Assembly (NCBI GenBank): GCA_018873245.2
Contig: JAEMBT020000007.1
Coordinates: forward strand, 9,059,129-9,123,128
Direction of reading: 5' to 3'
Length of the DNA: 64,000 nt
From: Archegozetes longisetosus
Lineage: Eukaryota > Arthropoda > Arachnida > Sarcoptiformes > Trhypochthoniidae
The notes beneath the pieces were generated by a model. That model saw nothing but the letters and a program-made list of their open reading frames with translations, had not been told where the DNA came from and did no database searches. The position numbers and the translations under genes were made by a program. Each line of letters opens with the position of its first letter. Within the stretch, counting starts at the first letter, position 1. Below are positions 24,575 to 37,458 of this stretch, one piece after another.

Positions 24575-27500
24575 ATGAAACATAGTGGGCATAAACTGTC
24601 GATGTCACCCAGTGTTTCACCACCAACAGTGGCCTTCGGGCAATTCGGTTATGCAACATCGGGCGCAGCCTCACCAACAACTGTAAGTTTACCATAATTT
24701 AAGACTAAGCTTAACCATAACTTTGGATTTGAACTTAAGAACCCCACACACTGTTTAGCAAAGCATGTGGTTATTATCTGAAATGATGTGCAGAGCAGAC
24801 ACATGTCGTTTATAATAAGTTTAACAAACTTGACATTTCAGCGATTCAGGCATTAATGGCTTAAAGGCTTCTCATATTATTGTTTTTCTCAATTCATCAC
24901 TATAGCCATCAACAGTGTCCGGAAGTTCATGCTGTGAGCCATTGACTCTCAGGCTGAGTACTGGTGCGAGTGGTGGACAACACGGACTCTTAGCCAGTAG
25001 TGCGTCAACTATTCATCCAAACCCAAATTCTGTGACTCCGTTAGCGATGGATGCCATTTCCAACAATAGATTCAATGCCACGGCTGGAGGACTCGCCAAC
25101 GTCTCTCATCACCACAACTCTCCAACTACTCCGTCAGCGTTTTATGCGACCAAACCATCGACATATGCGGACACCTCATACTGTAACCCAACGGTTATCG
25201 ATCCGGCGGCAGTCAGTTTCTATCAAACTTTGGTGAGAATTAGTTTCTAACAAAAACTAACCTAACCTAAAGTTTTATTGCGAAAAACAATGCTTAAATA
25301 AAAGATAGGGCATTGGTCAAGTTGTGTTAATATCTCGAATTTCTATCTGTTCTTAGCCAAGTTATGGCTTCAAAGACGCTGCAGCAGCCGCTGCCTCGTG
25401 GGCTCATGGCTTGGCTGCACCCGCTGCCAACTATTACTACGACCCGGCATTCACGCAATACGGGTAAGACTAGTCGTGTTATTTGAGTTTTATTTTTGGC
25501 TTCATTTCATGATTGGGTGATTTGAGTTCACAAATTGTGCAAACTCTCATACAATAGTTACTTAAGATTATAGTTAGAAAATAGCTGTTTTTATTGCAAA
25601 CTTAGTCGCCATCGACAATAAGACAGTTTTAAAGTGGCCAATAAAAGGTTGTCGGAATTTGGATGGCGACAAAAATCGTAAAAAAATTTTATGTGACAAA
25701 CATAAGGGACGGATGTGGGTTTGTTACCCCACTCTCCTCTTCGCTCCTTAGACGCCACTAAAAACAAAGATAACAAAATTATAGTTTTACAATACTTTTT
25801 AAACTCCACTTTACTCTATCTGTAAATCTCTTATCCCTTCTCTGAAGCTAGAATCATCTGCTCTGCGAAAGGGGCAGCATTCGAGACACGCGCTCAAAAC
25901 TAACGCATTTCAACACTCCTTCTCAGCAACCTTTCAATCAAAATATGACAAATTAGTAAACCGTCAAGCCCTATAATAACAGATTAATGTTGAAAAAAAC
26001 CAAACTGATTGTTCTTTTCCAATAAGTTGTAATTAGTTGTAATGATTAACTAATTTATAAAAAGACATTCAGATGAACCGATGTGTTAGACTGATAGGGA
26101 ATACTTAGACTCAGGGCTTGTGGCTGGGGTGTATTAAGGTTTTAAAGTTTGTTTAAGAGCCACTGTGATCGTTGATTGTCTCCTTGATGTCGTTGTGCAG
26201 GTATTCTCCAGGTTATGACTTCAACGGTGCGGCGCGACGCAAGAATGTGACTCGAGATTCGACGACAACCCTGAAGGCCTGGCTCAATGAACATCGTAAG
26301 AACCCATACCCGACTAAAGGAGAGAAAATAATGCTCGCCATCATCACTAAAATGACTTTAACTCAGGTGAGCCCATTTGCCTAACTTGTGCTTAATAGAT
26401 TTGACGAATTAATTTTCAATTGGATTGAATGATATATAAAGTTTGAGTGATATCTAAATTTGAATGGTATTAGAATTTGAATGGTATCTGGAGTTTTAGT
26501 AGCGGTCTTACGACTTAAATTATAGCCTATGCAACATTAAAAGCCACTGTTTATTACACAATCTATTCATAAATCTGAACTATTTAATTATATGCGAGTT
26601 ATCTAAAAAGCAATATTTAAAATACAAACACTTATTTAGTTTTATGGCAGACATAAAATTGTAGTGAAAAGTATAAACGCTTATGGCTTTATTTGTTTAG
26701 GTTTAGTACACGATTAGACAATTTATTGCAATCTTTTTAATGTTTATTTAATTTCAAAATCTCTTATGTAAACATAAAATGTTTCATTTGAAAAGTTATG
26801 AATCTATTTGATTAAAGCAATTAATGTGAATGTCAGGTATCGACGTGGTTTGCCAATGCACGAAGACGCCTCAAGAAGGAGAACAAGATGACATGGGAAC
26901 CAAGAAACAGATGCGACGATAACGACGACGATATAATTACCAGTGATGATGAAAATGATAATAAACCTGAAAGCATCGCTCAAACTGATCAAACTTCTAA
27001 TGTGAATCAAATGACGACAAACAAACAATTGGAGCCCAGTCCCCAGTACACTGATTCTCTCAAAGGTTAGACAATTTGCTTCAATTACATCAGATATGAT
27101 TTCGGTGCCGTTCAAACTATTATCGATATTTAAGATGAGTTATGGTAAAGTTGTCGATGTATGAATAGTTTATAATTAGTGGCGACATAACTGTTTAGGT
27201 TTAGAATATTTGATATGTGCTCAATCAACTTGTCTTATGCTCAATCAACTCTTGTTTTATGGGTGGTCTCAAAGTGAAACTGTTTCTCTCCAACTATCTC
27301 TTCACCTTTTACAATAGTACAGCTTTTCAGCCCCCTATCGTCTTAACCATACTTTATTCCATTATGTGACTCTCCCACAATAAGCGTTAACCATTGCCTC
27401 CATCGCCATCAAGTAGATTTGCAAGTCATATCACTCTTGAGAAGTTGCTTGACAAATGTCAGAGAAAAAATTAGTGAAAGCAGTTTGTTGGAGCAATAAT

Positions 27501-30500
27501 TTGAATTGGTCTGGATTGAAACAGTGGTGGGCATTACAAATGCAAAATCACGCTCGCAAGAGGTTCAATGAGGTATCCAACTGTGAATATACAACCCATA
27601 CACAGCAATTCGTCTCTATCACCCTGTGGAGAGTGTGTCTTGTCTTAAGAATCTAAAAAGAGCCACAACTTCTGCAAAACAAACACACAGCAGTTGCTTA
27701 TGGGAAACTATTTAGTCAGGTCACAGTCAGGTCATCCCGAGTCATTCCAGCTCGTAAATTGTGCTTAGGCTTACATTCTGAGCCACTACTGACTAATAAC
27801 ATGCGTCCACCCTATCAAACCTTCGACCTACCTCTCCCTCTGCCACTTGTTTAAGTACTTCAACTTCTCATCTATACTTCTGTAGTTATGTACTTGTATT
27901 CTGTAGCTCTCTTCTGTGGTTCTCTTCTGTAGTTCTCTTCTATACTTGTCTTCTATAGCTGTTGTATATGCAAACACTCTATTTGTTTATGTTTGGGCTT
28001 TTCAATTATATTCAATTAACTGAAAACTTGTAGAAAAGTTTACAAATATCTAAACATTTCCTATTCCATTGTTTACATGATTACAATAGTTTTCTTATCG
28101 GTAACTTTAATCTGAATTTGTTCTATTATCAATGGTTTTACCCATAGATCTGTCTGAAAGCTCTAGAGGTCATTCGATTGAAACATCAGCAAACTGTGCA
28201 ATCGCACCATCATTCAATAGTGCTCTTACAACTTGTTCATCAACTAATCAAACTCTTCAGCATAGTTTTACAGTAAGCTTTAAAACAATGCCAAACATGC
28301 TATTTCTACCATTGTTTCTCTCGATATCTTCAAATTTTCAGTAAACAGTTAGATGATGTCTCTATTTCTTATAATCAGGTTATGCAAAACATTGTAAATC
28401 ACTATTATTTACAACTGCTTGATAGCAATCTATTAGTTGCTAGTTTTGAGTAAAAAAACACTATAAATATAACGCTCAAACTTGTCTGTAGTCGCTATCA
28501 TGTTGAGTATTGCGAGAGACAATTGGCTTTGAATAGTCGCAGACGAGGCTAACATTAAGGCCCAATACCATCGTATAGATTCAAAACTTATCACTGCTTT
28601 GTCTCTCTAGGACAAATCCAATCCAACGAACAATTCAAAGCCTAAAATCTGGTCACTAGCTGCAACAGCAATAGATGATAAACCAAAGAGCCCATTGAGC
28701 CATCATAACCACAATCTGAACGCCAGTGTCAATCTGGCACCACCTTTACACCTTTCAGCCCATAGTATCCATTCAAGTGCATTGACAGGTTCGACACCTA
28801 CAACAATGACAGGTTGGTATCATCCAACACATGCAACACATCCAACACATGCAACTCATCCAACTCACTCTCACACTACCCCATATACATCGGTCAATCC
28901 TTACGGAGCACATTATATGCCATCATTACAAAGACACTTTCAGCATACATCAACGGCAACTTCACTACCTCCACAGGTATGAACTGTTTTTTCAGTTTGA
29001 CCTTTCCAATCATGACATCGTATTCCTCCTAAATTAACCTTTGGTACGCTCTGAGTTGAATTTGTTAGATATAATTCATTATCTTATGACACTTGGAGAA
29101 TATTTCTTGTGAAATGCATGTGTCAAAATTGACTGTTTCTCAAATAAGAGGATAAGTTTTCAAGAGAAATAATAATTATTTACTAAGTCAGTAGAATCGA
29201 AATTCATATTCTCAAAAACTCAACGCCCGAAGTGAGCATTTAAGATTTATTTCATTATTATCTATTCGTTCATCAGAACTGCTTATCAGTTAGTTATCAA
29301 TTTATAATTAATTTTTAAAATTGCTTATTTAAACATTGAGAATCAATTATAGGGAGTTGGATGGCATAGCTATTTGAAATACAAGATATTAGGCTTAGTG
29401 TAATGTAATTGAATGCTATTTTGCAATAGAAACTTATCTCATGTACTATAGAGGCTAACAGATACCTTTCTATTCCAACAAGCCTTCAATTACAACACAA
29501 CAATCCAGTCTAACTAGTAGTAAAGGTGAAAGGATAGTTTTAGCGAATCTATCAATCATCTTTTCAACTAAAATTGCCAACACTTCAATTTCAAATTCTA
29601 GCTAATTGTTCAACCGTTTGCTTGAAATATTTCATTTTATACTCTTTAATCAAGTGATTATTCAGTTTAATATATGTTGTATTTGAAACTATTTACTAAG
29701 ACTAATGATTCTGTGAATGTGAATCATTTTAAACTTGGGTTTCACTCCCAACTCAGATCATAAACCCTAGGATTAAATTTGAAATTTGTTCAAATAATTG
29801 AATAAAGATTGAGGTTATTAGAGACTTATTTTAGCTCGAGAAAACTGGAATATTATGCAAATTATAGAAATTATTATTCATACGAAAGGCAGATACACCA
29901 CCGCAAACGCCGCCTGCTCTCAAATTAGCATCAATGCAATTACTGAACTCCGAAAGTGGTGCAATCGCATCAGAACAGGTGAATTGTGTGCAGCCCAAAA
30001 TAATCACTTATCCCAATCAAGGGCAACAAATCGGACAGACTGGCAATACTTCACCACCAACTCAAAGTAAGCTAACTTCCATTAAATCCATATCTCATTC
30101 ATTTATCATCACTTGATCTCATTTTTCATGTGCTTAAACTTATTTTTTGGTTTGAGAAAAAATTAATACATTATCTTATTTTTGCTCACACGGAAGCAAA
30201 GCTAAATGTTGATGCTCTAAATAAAATTGAAAAATTAAATTCGTTTCTCAGAGACGGACAACCATTTGTTCACTTAATCGATATAATCATTTGTTCGGTT
30301 ATTCAATACAATGATTTGTTCACTTATTCAATATTAGTTGTAAATTAGCGCAAATATGTTTGAGCAAACATTAGTTTCCTATAATATCTAAACAATGAAT
30401 GCTAATTTCATGTCAAATATGAAGTGCATTGTCAAATTACAAATATTGTGCAAATCAGAATGCGCAAAGCAGCTTATCCAATTTCGTAGCCTTCAATCCG

Positions 30501-32365
30501 AAGATCAAATTTCATATTAACTTGACTTACACTCACATTTTTATTAAGATTTCTTTTTTCTAGTCTTTAAACTTGTGCCAAATTGTAAATATGATATGAG
30601 ATTTAAGCGTTTTAGATTTTTATTAATAGCTCGTAAGTTATGAACTATAAGCTGAAAAATTGTTATATCAAATCTATAAAATGAATGAATTTGATTATGA
30701 AAGTATTAACATTCTGACTGAGTACCTAATCTATCGTATAAAGAATTTGAAACTAAACTTTTTAGAATTAATTCAACTTGGCGTTAGTTTATATTTGTTT
30801 TTGCTAATAAAGTTATTTCATTGAGTATTTTTTTAACAGATCATAATCTTTACTCAATCATAAATAACTTCTTAATGTTTCATGTTTCTTCTTTTCGTTG
30901 TTTAGTTTATGATCAATTGAATAAAAAACAGAAATTAACAAAATGATAAATTAGTGAAAATGGATGGACAAATAGTTGAAATATTTAGATAGTTAGTAAA
31001 GTAGAAGAAGACAAGACTTAAAGTTAGTTATTATGACAACATAACGACTTATAAGATTTAACATTAACAATATATAGATAATGAAAATACGTAATAGATT
31101 TGTCTGAACTTTGGAGTGTATTATAAAAGATATTTAGTTAGCGATAGAAAACTCAACAGCTCTATACTCTTCTTGTTTAACATTCGGCATTTGCCAAACC
31201 ATTTTCATTGGATTGTTCAGTAATTTATTGTATGAAATAATACAGAAGTTATACAGAAATTATCAAACAATGTTAGGCTTGACATTAGCCTTATCTTTAG
31301 AAAAGATCTCATAACCGTTGTATCACTAATAATGGAAAGGCAACAGCGATGCAAAACAAATGTCCGAATGCATTGGACAGCAACTGACAAGCGAGTGAAT
31401 GACAATAATTCATGCTTAACTTGTAGTTATGTCTGTTATGGCATAGCAACCGGGTTTGCATTGCACGCATTCAATATAATTAGTGCTATAGCAAGAAAAA
31501 AAGCTCCACTCCATTATTCCACCAATTCAGTAGTTCTCTACTTACTGCTATAAAGCCCTATCTCTAGCTTTACTTCAATCAGAGATAGGACTTTAAGCCA
31601 GTCGATCAAATGCTGGCATGGATTGCATGCTAGATCGCCAAAGTTGATAGGAGTCAGTGTCATTTTCAGTGCTCAAACTGAATTTGCACGTCATGCTGTG
31701 GTTGTGCTATGTGTGACTGTATAAGCAAAGTATATAAGTGTATAAGCAAACTGTATAAGCGAACTGTATAAGCAAACTGTATAAACTAAACTATATAAAC
31801 CAAACTATACAAACCAAACTATATAAACTAAACTATGTTATTATCTGATGTGGCAAATAATATTAACGTTGAATTTAGTCTATCGAATGCAGGCACTTAT
31901 ATGTAGGAGGAGATACTTGGGTTCAGTCTAACCCTCATCCAAACTCAATTATAAAAATGCAACTAATAGATTATACTAAAGCAATACCACGCCCTGTAAA
32001 ACCCATTTAGATTGTCTAATTGAATTCATTTTAGATGATTTTGCCATTCAATACGCTCTTTCAATAAGCCATACGTTTCGAGTATCGGTATCTCTCGTTC
32101 CACTCGTAGCTCTTATACAACTTCTAACTCACAGTAATGCTCAATACATGAGAATATCTTATCTAAATTGGAATAATCAGGAGTCCATCTAATGATTTAT
32201 ATATCTGTAATTACAGTTTATGGAAATGACTTCAGGATCGCGAGTGACAATCTCTCAGAAGCCAGTCATTCATTCAATAATATAAGTTCTGCAGTTCATC
32301 ATCAGACACAAGACAATAACAATAACAACAACAACAACAGCAGCAGCAACAACAACAACAAGTAG
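24575..32365 (+). CDS. ara: Araucan/caupolican-type Iroquois (TALE) homeobox transcription factor, 9 exons
   Basis: Exons: 24575-24682, 24906-25232, 25357-25463, 26201-26366, 26837-27065, 28148-28272, 28611-28976, 29868-30066 and 32217-32365. All join in phase to 591 codons plus stop. Iroquois factors are nuclear DNA-binding regulators of patterning, sense-organ and field identity. Visible: an N-terminal [10 protein letters not shown] motif; SSCCE near residue 60; [20 protein letters not shown] opening the TALE homeodomain (about 191-253) with the PYP three-residue-loop extension and recognition helix [17 protein letters not shown] plus an acidic stretch; the Iro box KPKIWSLA (364-371); [13 protein letters not shown] near 484; and an Asn/Ser-rich C terminus. 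An intron splits the homeobox at TLTQ|VSTW. Exon 8 could instead begin at 29889 (also in phase), and translation could start at the ATG at 24602. The CCE...CSCQYD motif of fly paralogues and of the neighbour is not present. Poly(A) signal candidate at 32425. Confidence 0.92.
27871..27964. repeat. Degenerate tandem repeat in araucan-type intron 5
   Basis: About six units of the type TTCTGTAGTTCTC or CTTCTATACTTGT run in direct orientation within the intron 27066-28147. Confidence 0.7.
31545..31601. repeat. Dispersed hairpin repeat, copy 3 (araucan-type intron 8)
   Basis: The left arm CTGCTATAAAGCCCTATCTC pairs with the right arm CAGAGATAGGACTTTAAGCC around CTTTACTTCAAT, a loop of the same orientation as copy 1. 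It lies inside the last intron (30067-32216) of the homeobox gene, on the transcribed strand. Confidence 0.7.
31716..31836. repeat. Minisatellite, ~13-bp unit, in araucan-type intron 8
   Basis: About nine units run in tandem, grading from ACTGTATAAGCAA to CTATATAAACCAAA. Two sub-variants occupy separate halves. Confidence 0.8.
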
Positions 32366-32424
32366 GATTGCATTATCACTGGATTAACAGGCATTGACTG
32401 CTGATTCATCTGACTGGCAGTGCA

Positions 32425-32430
32425 AATAAA
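32425..32430 (+). promoter_or_regulatory. Candidate poly(A) signal of the araucan-type gene
   Basis: AATAAA lies about 60 bases after the TAG stop at 32363-32365. A second AATAAA near 32866 could serve a longer 3' UTR. Confidence 0.4.
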
Positions 32431-34410
32431 TTATTTAGATCTGATGGCCATCAACACACATAAGCAGATAGTGATACTAATGTTGTAAAATTAGGTACTG
32501 TACATATTTATTTCTGACCAGATATCAAATATAGACATCTGTTCTGCAAACACGAACTTTAACCACTTCTTGATGAAAAAATGCTCGGAATAAGCAATCG
32601 ATTCCCTGTTATTCGGTCAGGATTTGACATGAAATCGTATAAACTCAGAGCTTGAGCCCACACTTGTGTACATAAGAACTTGAATTTGGAAATCTAACTA
32701 AAGTGATAATAAACAGCTGCTTCACTATAGATAAGGCACTGTTTATCATATTATAAATGTATGAATGCATTTGTCAACTAATATAAATTCTAATAATTAG
32801 AATTATTTTTCAATTTAACCCTAGTTCTAACCATTAGATTATTATTATTCAACATATCCTTTCAATAAAAACTGTTTTATTACCAATTTGACATCTCTTT
32901 TTTTACCACCATAAGCCATCTACTTCTCTCCTTATTTCACTTGTGAGTTATCTCGAGATAAGCTCGAAACTCCAACAAATCACAAAACTAAACTCAACTT
33001 TAAGATCGTAGGGGTTTAACTCCGATCAACTCCAGTAATAGTCGCCTCAGAGCCAACTATTTTCCAACAAATTATTTGTTATAGCTTGCTTCAGCTAAAT
33101 ATTAGTCTTCAATCACCAATTCATAAGTTATGGATTAGTTCTGATTCATTGGGTATTTTAAGTTTCGTTGGTCCAAAAGTACTTTTCATCTTTATGTGTT
33201 GTAAGACTGAGAGACTGCAAGTTGGACTCATTAACAAAACACCTCAGTGGACAGAAAGTTGGGTTGTTTTCTAACTTTTTATGGCAATAGAGTGAAAACA
33301 TAAGACGTTTTTGTCAATTCAGAATAGAGAGCATCACAACTGTGTCGAGAATATTAGGATATGTAGAACAGGAGGCCTTTTCTGATCTCAGTTTTCATTA
33401 TATAAGTGCATTATTTACATGTTGTCATCCGGGATTAAGGCAGATCCAAATCTACATAGTAGGTGATCGTGACCCTACCATTGTGCCCGATTTGACCCCA
33501 TGTTTTGCGTCTTTTGCGCCGCATGGAAGAGCCCACCCGTCAATTTTTATACATTTACAAACTCGATTGGATACCCGTAAAGCAAACTACACTTAAATCA
33601 ACAAAAAATATTCACATAAAAAATATGTCCACATCAATCATATTTGATTTTTGTTTGCAAATTTGTGGATCACTCGCGAGGCCACGCAATTAATTATATG
33701 GATTTTAGATAATTCTAAACTTTGTTTTTGGAGATTTAGGTTATCGTCAGCTTGCTGATTAATTAGACTTATGTTAGGATAAGTAGTCGCTAACTGTTTG
33801 CCACAGGCCGAATCCAATCGCTAATTTTTGTGATCCTTCTGATTTTCCTAAAACTTATCACAACTGAACTACCAGTTTAACCTTAAAATTATCGAAATTA
33901 TTATCATTTATTTCAACTTGTAATTGCCACTATAATTTTGTCTTAAGTATCTTCTTTTTAAACAATTTTATTTATTCAACTCTAAACTATAACTTTTGAA
34001 TTGATTGAATTTGGTCCACAAGACTAGTTGATTTAGTAAAAGATTCGGCAATTATCGATATGATTAATATAATTGTCCAAATGTTTGGTACGTCTGGATG
34101 ACTTGACGCAAACAAGAGGAAGTGTTTGTTTTGATCATTTCGCAGCTTAACTATAAGTTTAGGAGTTGAACAAATACTCGAGTCTGAAATAACCAAATTA
34201 TGATTAATGTCCATAAAATTGTTTTGAGTAAAGTGCCAACTATTTTCTTAATCATGTGTTTTCAATATATAAATTAACTTTTAAATTAAAGTATTTTCAG
34301 CAGATGTAACTGAATGGCATTATAGAGTTAGTTAGAGTTAGTCTTAGTTGAAGTTATTTTTCTTATATAAGAGCTCATAATTCTATACAAGTATTAGTTT
34401 TAATAAAACA

Positions 34411-34480
34411 AAATTGAATAATCCAAATTGAATAATCCAAATTGAATAATCCAAATTGAATAATCCAAATTGAATAATCC
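34411..34480. repeat. Minisatellite, 15-bp unit x5
   Basis: Five almost identical tandem copies of AAATTGAATAATCCA. The near identity points to recent expansion. Confidence 0.9.
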
Positions 34481-35231
34481 ACACACCAAAACAATAATTA
34501 AAATTAAAAAGCAAACATTCAAAAAAAATTGAAAACTAACAAATCATATGTAGATTGAATGCATTAGTGGTAAAGATAAGATAAAAAGAGAGATGATTTG
34601 GAATAATGATAGTTAGAAATAAAGACAAATATTTAATGTCGAGTTAGAGAGAGTTTGACAATTGAATTATGGTGGTTATGACTTTGTCGAATAGTTGAAA
34701 ACAAGCAGCTGCCTAATTAAAGTTGTTTATTAAAAACCTTGGCTTTCTTTATAAATAAATTAGCCTTTTGTTCTCAATATTCATTTAGATAATGTTCAGA
34801 TAATACCCATGTTCACAATACATTCAGGTTTCTCATTATATTTTCAACTCTTCAGCTATCTATTCAGCTTTCTTAACGCTATGACTCAAATTTATAATTA
34901 GCAGATTGTCACTAATAATTTCACTCTCAGACTATTCCGATAACTAAGCAGTTCGTCCATAAACCTTAAATTTTAAGCTATTTTTATATCATCTTAAGTA
35001 GTGTTTGGGCTCAGCAGTTGAGAAAAGTTTTGGAAAACAAAATTATTGGAATCTCGTCGCCAAAGCTTCTCTCGTACTTACAAATGCCATCAGCATCTCT
35101 TAGTATACAGATTGTTGTCCAGATAAGATCCATTTTACGTCCTTCTAAAACCTGCATCCCATCCTGCAGCTAACCAAACCTACTGAGAAATATTCTGTTT
35201 GCCAAAACATGAATCTATATTTATGCGATCG

Positions 35232-35313
35232 TTTCTGTTAGTTGTGACAAAATGCAAGCAAAACGGCGACCATTTCTATTACTTGTGACAAAATGCAAGC
35301 AAAACAACGCCCA
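35232..35313. repeat. 41-bp tandem duplication
   Basis: Two adjacent copies of a 41-base unit share GTGACAAAATGCAAGCAAAA. They differ at about six positions. Confidence 0.85.
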
Positions 35314-35739
35314 TTTCGAGTCAACTTAAATCATTTGCAGGAGTATTTATATTTTGAAATCAGTTTTGCTAGTATTAATAACAAGGTTTCATACAAGTCG
35401 TAGTGACAGCCACTTGTAAAATAGCAAAGCTATCCTTGTATCTCAATCACCAGTTAATCAAAACTGAGTATTGAATGTAACACCCATCGAAGTGACATCT
35501 CAGATCAGATCAGATTAGATGAGTTGCAGAGAAATGTACTCAAGTATTTCATGTGAGTTATACTCTATATATAAAAAATAAAGACCTTATTGAAGCGAAG
35601 CAAAAAAGAAAGTTTTAATAAATTATTTTGGGAATACTTGTTTTTAAAAATGTATTACTATTACATGTCTTATCAAAAGAGTAAATGCTGGGAAAGTACG
35701 AACGTGTTGGCGATGCTTATCAGTAGTTTTACGCAGTGA

Positions 35740-35894
35740 TATACTGTAGCTGTCTAGTAGTTTACCTGATAGGTTGTATACTGTAGTTTATACTGTAGTT
35801 TATACTGTAGTTTATTCTGTAGTTGTTAGTAGTTTACCTGATAGGTTGTATACTGCAGCTTATACTGTAGTTGCTAGTAGTTTACTTGATAGAT
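35740..35894. repeat. Two-level tandem repeat (11-bp inside ~80-bp unit)
   Basis: An outer unit containing CTAGTAGTTTACCTGATAGG and ending in TTGTATACTG occurs twice, with a partial third copy. Inside it, TATACTGTAGTT repeats three to four times. The nested arrangement suggests slippage followed by a larger duplication. Confidence 0.8.
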
Positions 35895-36566
35895 TCATTT
35901 GATGGACATAGAGTGTATGTCTCCTTGTGACAAAATGATTTTCTTTGTCAGTTTATTCTTAGCTGCTATTAATCTATGAAAGTAGTAAAACCGAAACGCA
36001 CTCTTACAACTAAATCTATGTTCTTCTATGAAAACTTGTTTTTTATAATTAGTATCTATTAGTACTGAATGGCATATCTTTTTATCTGACAGTTAAAAAT
36101 CAATTCAACATTAAATTCAATGTCGAGTTACGCAAAATAAGATAGAAAATTATCAAATAGTTTATAATTAGAGCAAATTTAAAACACTAACAACTCGTTA
36201 AAATGATGGTCAGTACATGAATTAGAAGTTTGTCATTGAAAATAAGTTTGGGAAAGATTGAGAGAAAAACATGGTTTTTATTCATGGCCTCTGCGTGACT
36301 CGTTTGAAACAGTTGAGGAAACCATACTTACAAGACAAGGTATGTCACAATTGTAGCTAATATTACATTCCGCTGTTCGTTTAGTATACCTTCACATTAG
36401 AAGACATGTGTAATTAATCTAAGTATTGGCATTATTCAGATCCCTGCTGTACTCTACCTCTCGCTAGGCTTAACATTATGTCATCCCTTAAGCAATTCCT
36501 CTGTATCACCGTTTGGGAGATCTTTCTAAATCTACGCATATTTCAACTTTATCACTTCGTTGGCTC

Positions 36567-36629
36567 AGTCCCATAAAGTGCTATCTGTAATTGAAATAAC
36601 TTAAGAGATGGCACTTTAGAGAAATGACT
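36567..36629. repeat. Dispersed hairpin repeat, copy 4
   Basis: The left arm holds ATAAAGTGCTATCTGTAATT and the right arm AAGAGATGGCACTTTAGAGA, around the loop TTGAAATAAC. The loop orientation matches copy 2. The outer bases of the arms are more diverged than in copies 1 and 2. Confidence 0.65.
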
Positions 36630-37419
36630 CCGTGAAACGCTATGAGAGTCTGTTTGAAAGTTGCTTTTCTAAGTTCTTACAAATGAATGATGTATTTAAC
36701 GTTTATAACTTATATGTTTAGTTAGTCTAATCACAAATCACTTAGACTTTACCATGTTTTAAACAACAATTTTACTAAATTATATACAGGTATATGTCGA
36801 GAATGAGGGGAGATTTCTTTATACTGAGAGCTCGTGCTGTGATTTTTGCAAACTGAGCTCTCTGTATATTCTTCAAGTCATTCTTCACTTATTAGTATTC
36901 CATGTTCTTATTCCCAGTATTTAATCTTCTCTAAGCGTCCTATTGTTTGAAAGTTTTGAAAAGTTCTAGAAGTTTAAAGTATGGAAAATGAATCGTACTC
37001 TGAGGAATAGATTAATATAGGATAAGGCGAATCAATTCATTCATAAAACTGTTATTAACACTGAGATTGACGTAGAAATAATCACTTTTTCCTTCTTTTA
37101 AATCATATATAATTTGAGCGATTATTATCAATTATCATATATGACATTTTCTCTCTATGATTGCATCTAAAAATGAATAATAAATTCAGAATCATATTTG
37201 TTGATATGTTTAAATCTGTTATCAGATAACATGAATTTTCCATAAAGAAATTACCCAATTTTGTTGATACTCTCTTGCAACTTAAAGTACAAAACAAGAG
37301 ATGTAGTCAATACAAAATTAAGTATTATTTTACACAACCAACTCATGTATCGCGGATATTCCCACAATAAAGATTCAGAAGTAAAATATCTAAACAAAGT
37401 TTGTCTCCTTGGAAGTCAT

Positions 37420-37421
<2 letters not shown>

Positions 37422-37453
<32 letters not shown>
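37422..37453. repeat. (TC)n microsatellite
   Basis: A perfect TC run of about 32 bases. Confidence 0.9.

Positions 37454-37458
<5 letters not shown>

Noticed and set aside
28132-28147. ATG at 28132 as a separate start for a small gene
   Set aside because: The bases before 28148 form the acceptor of ara-type exon 6, whose phase matches exon 5 exactly, so the ATG is intronic.
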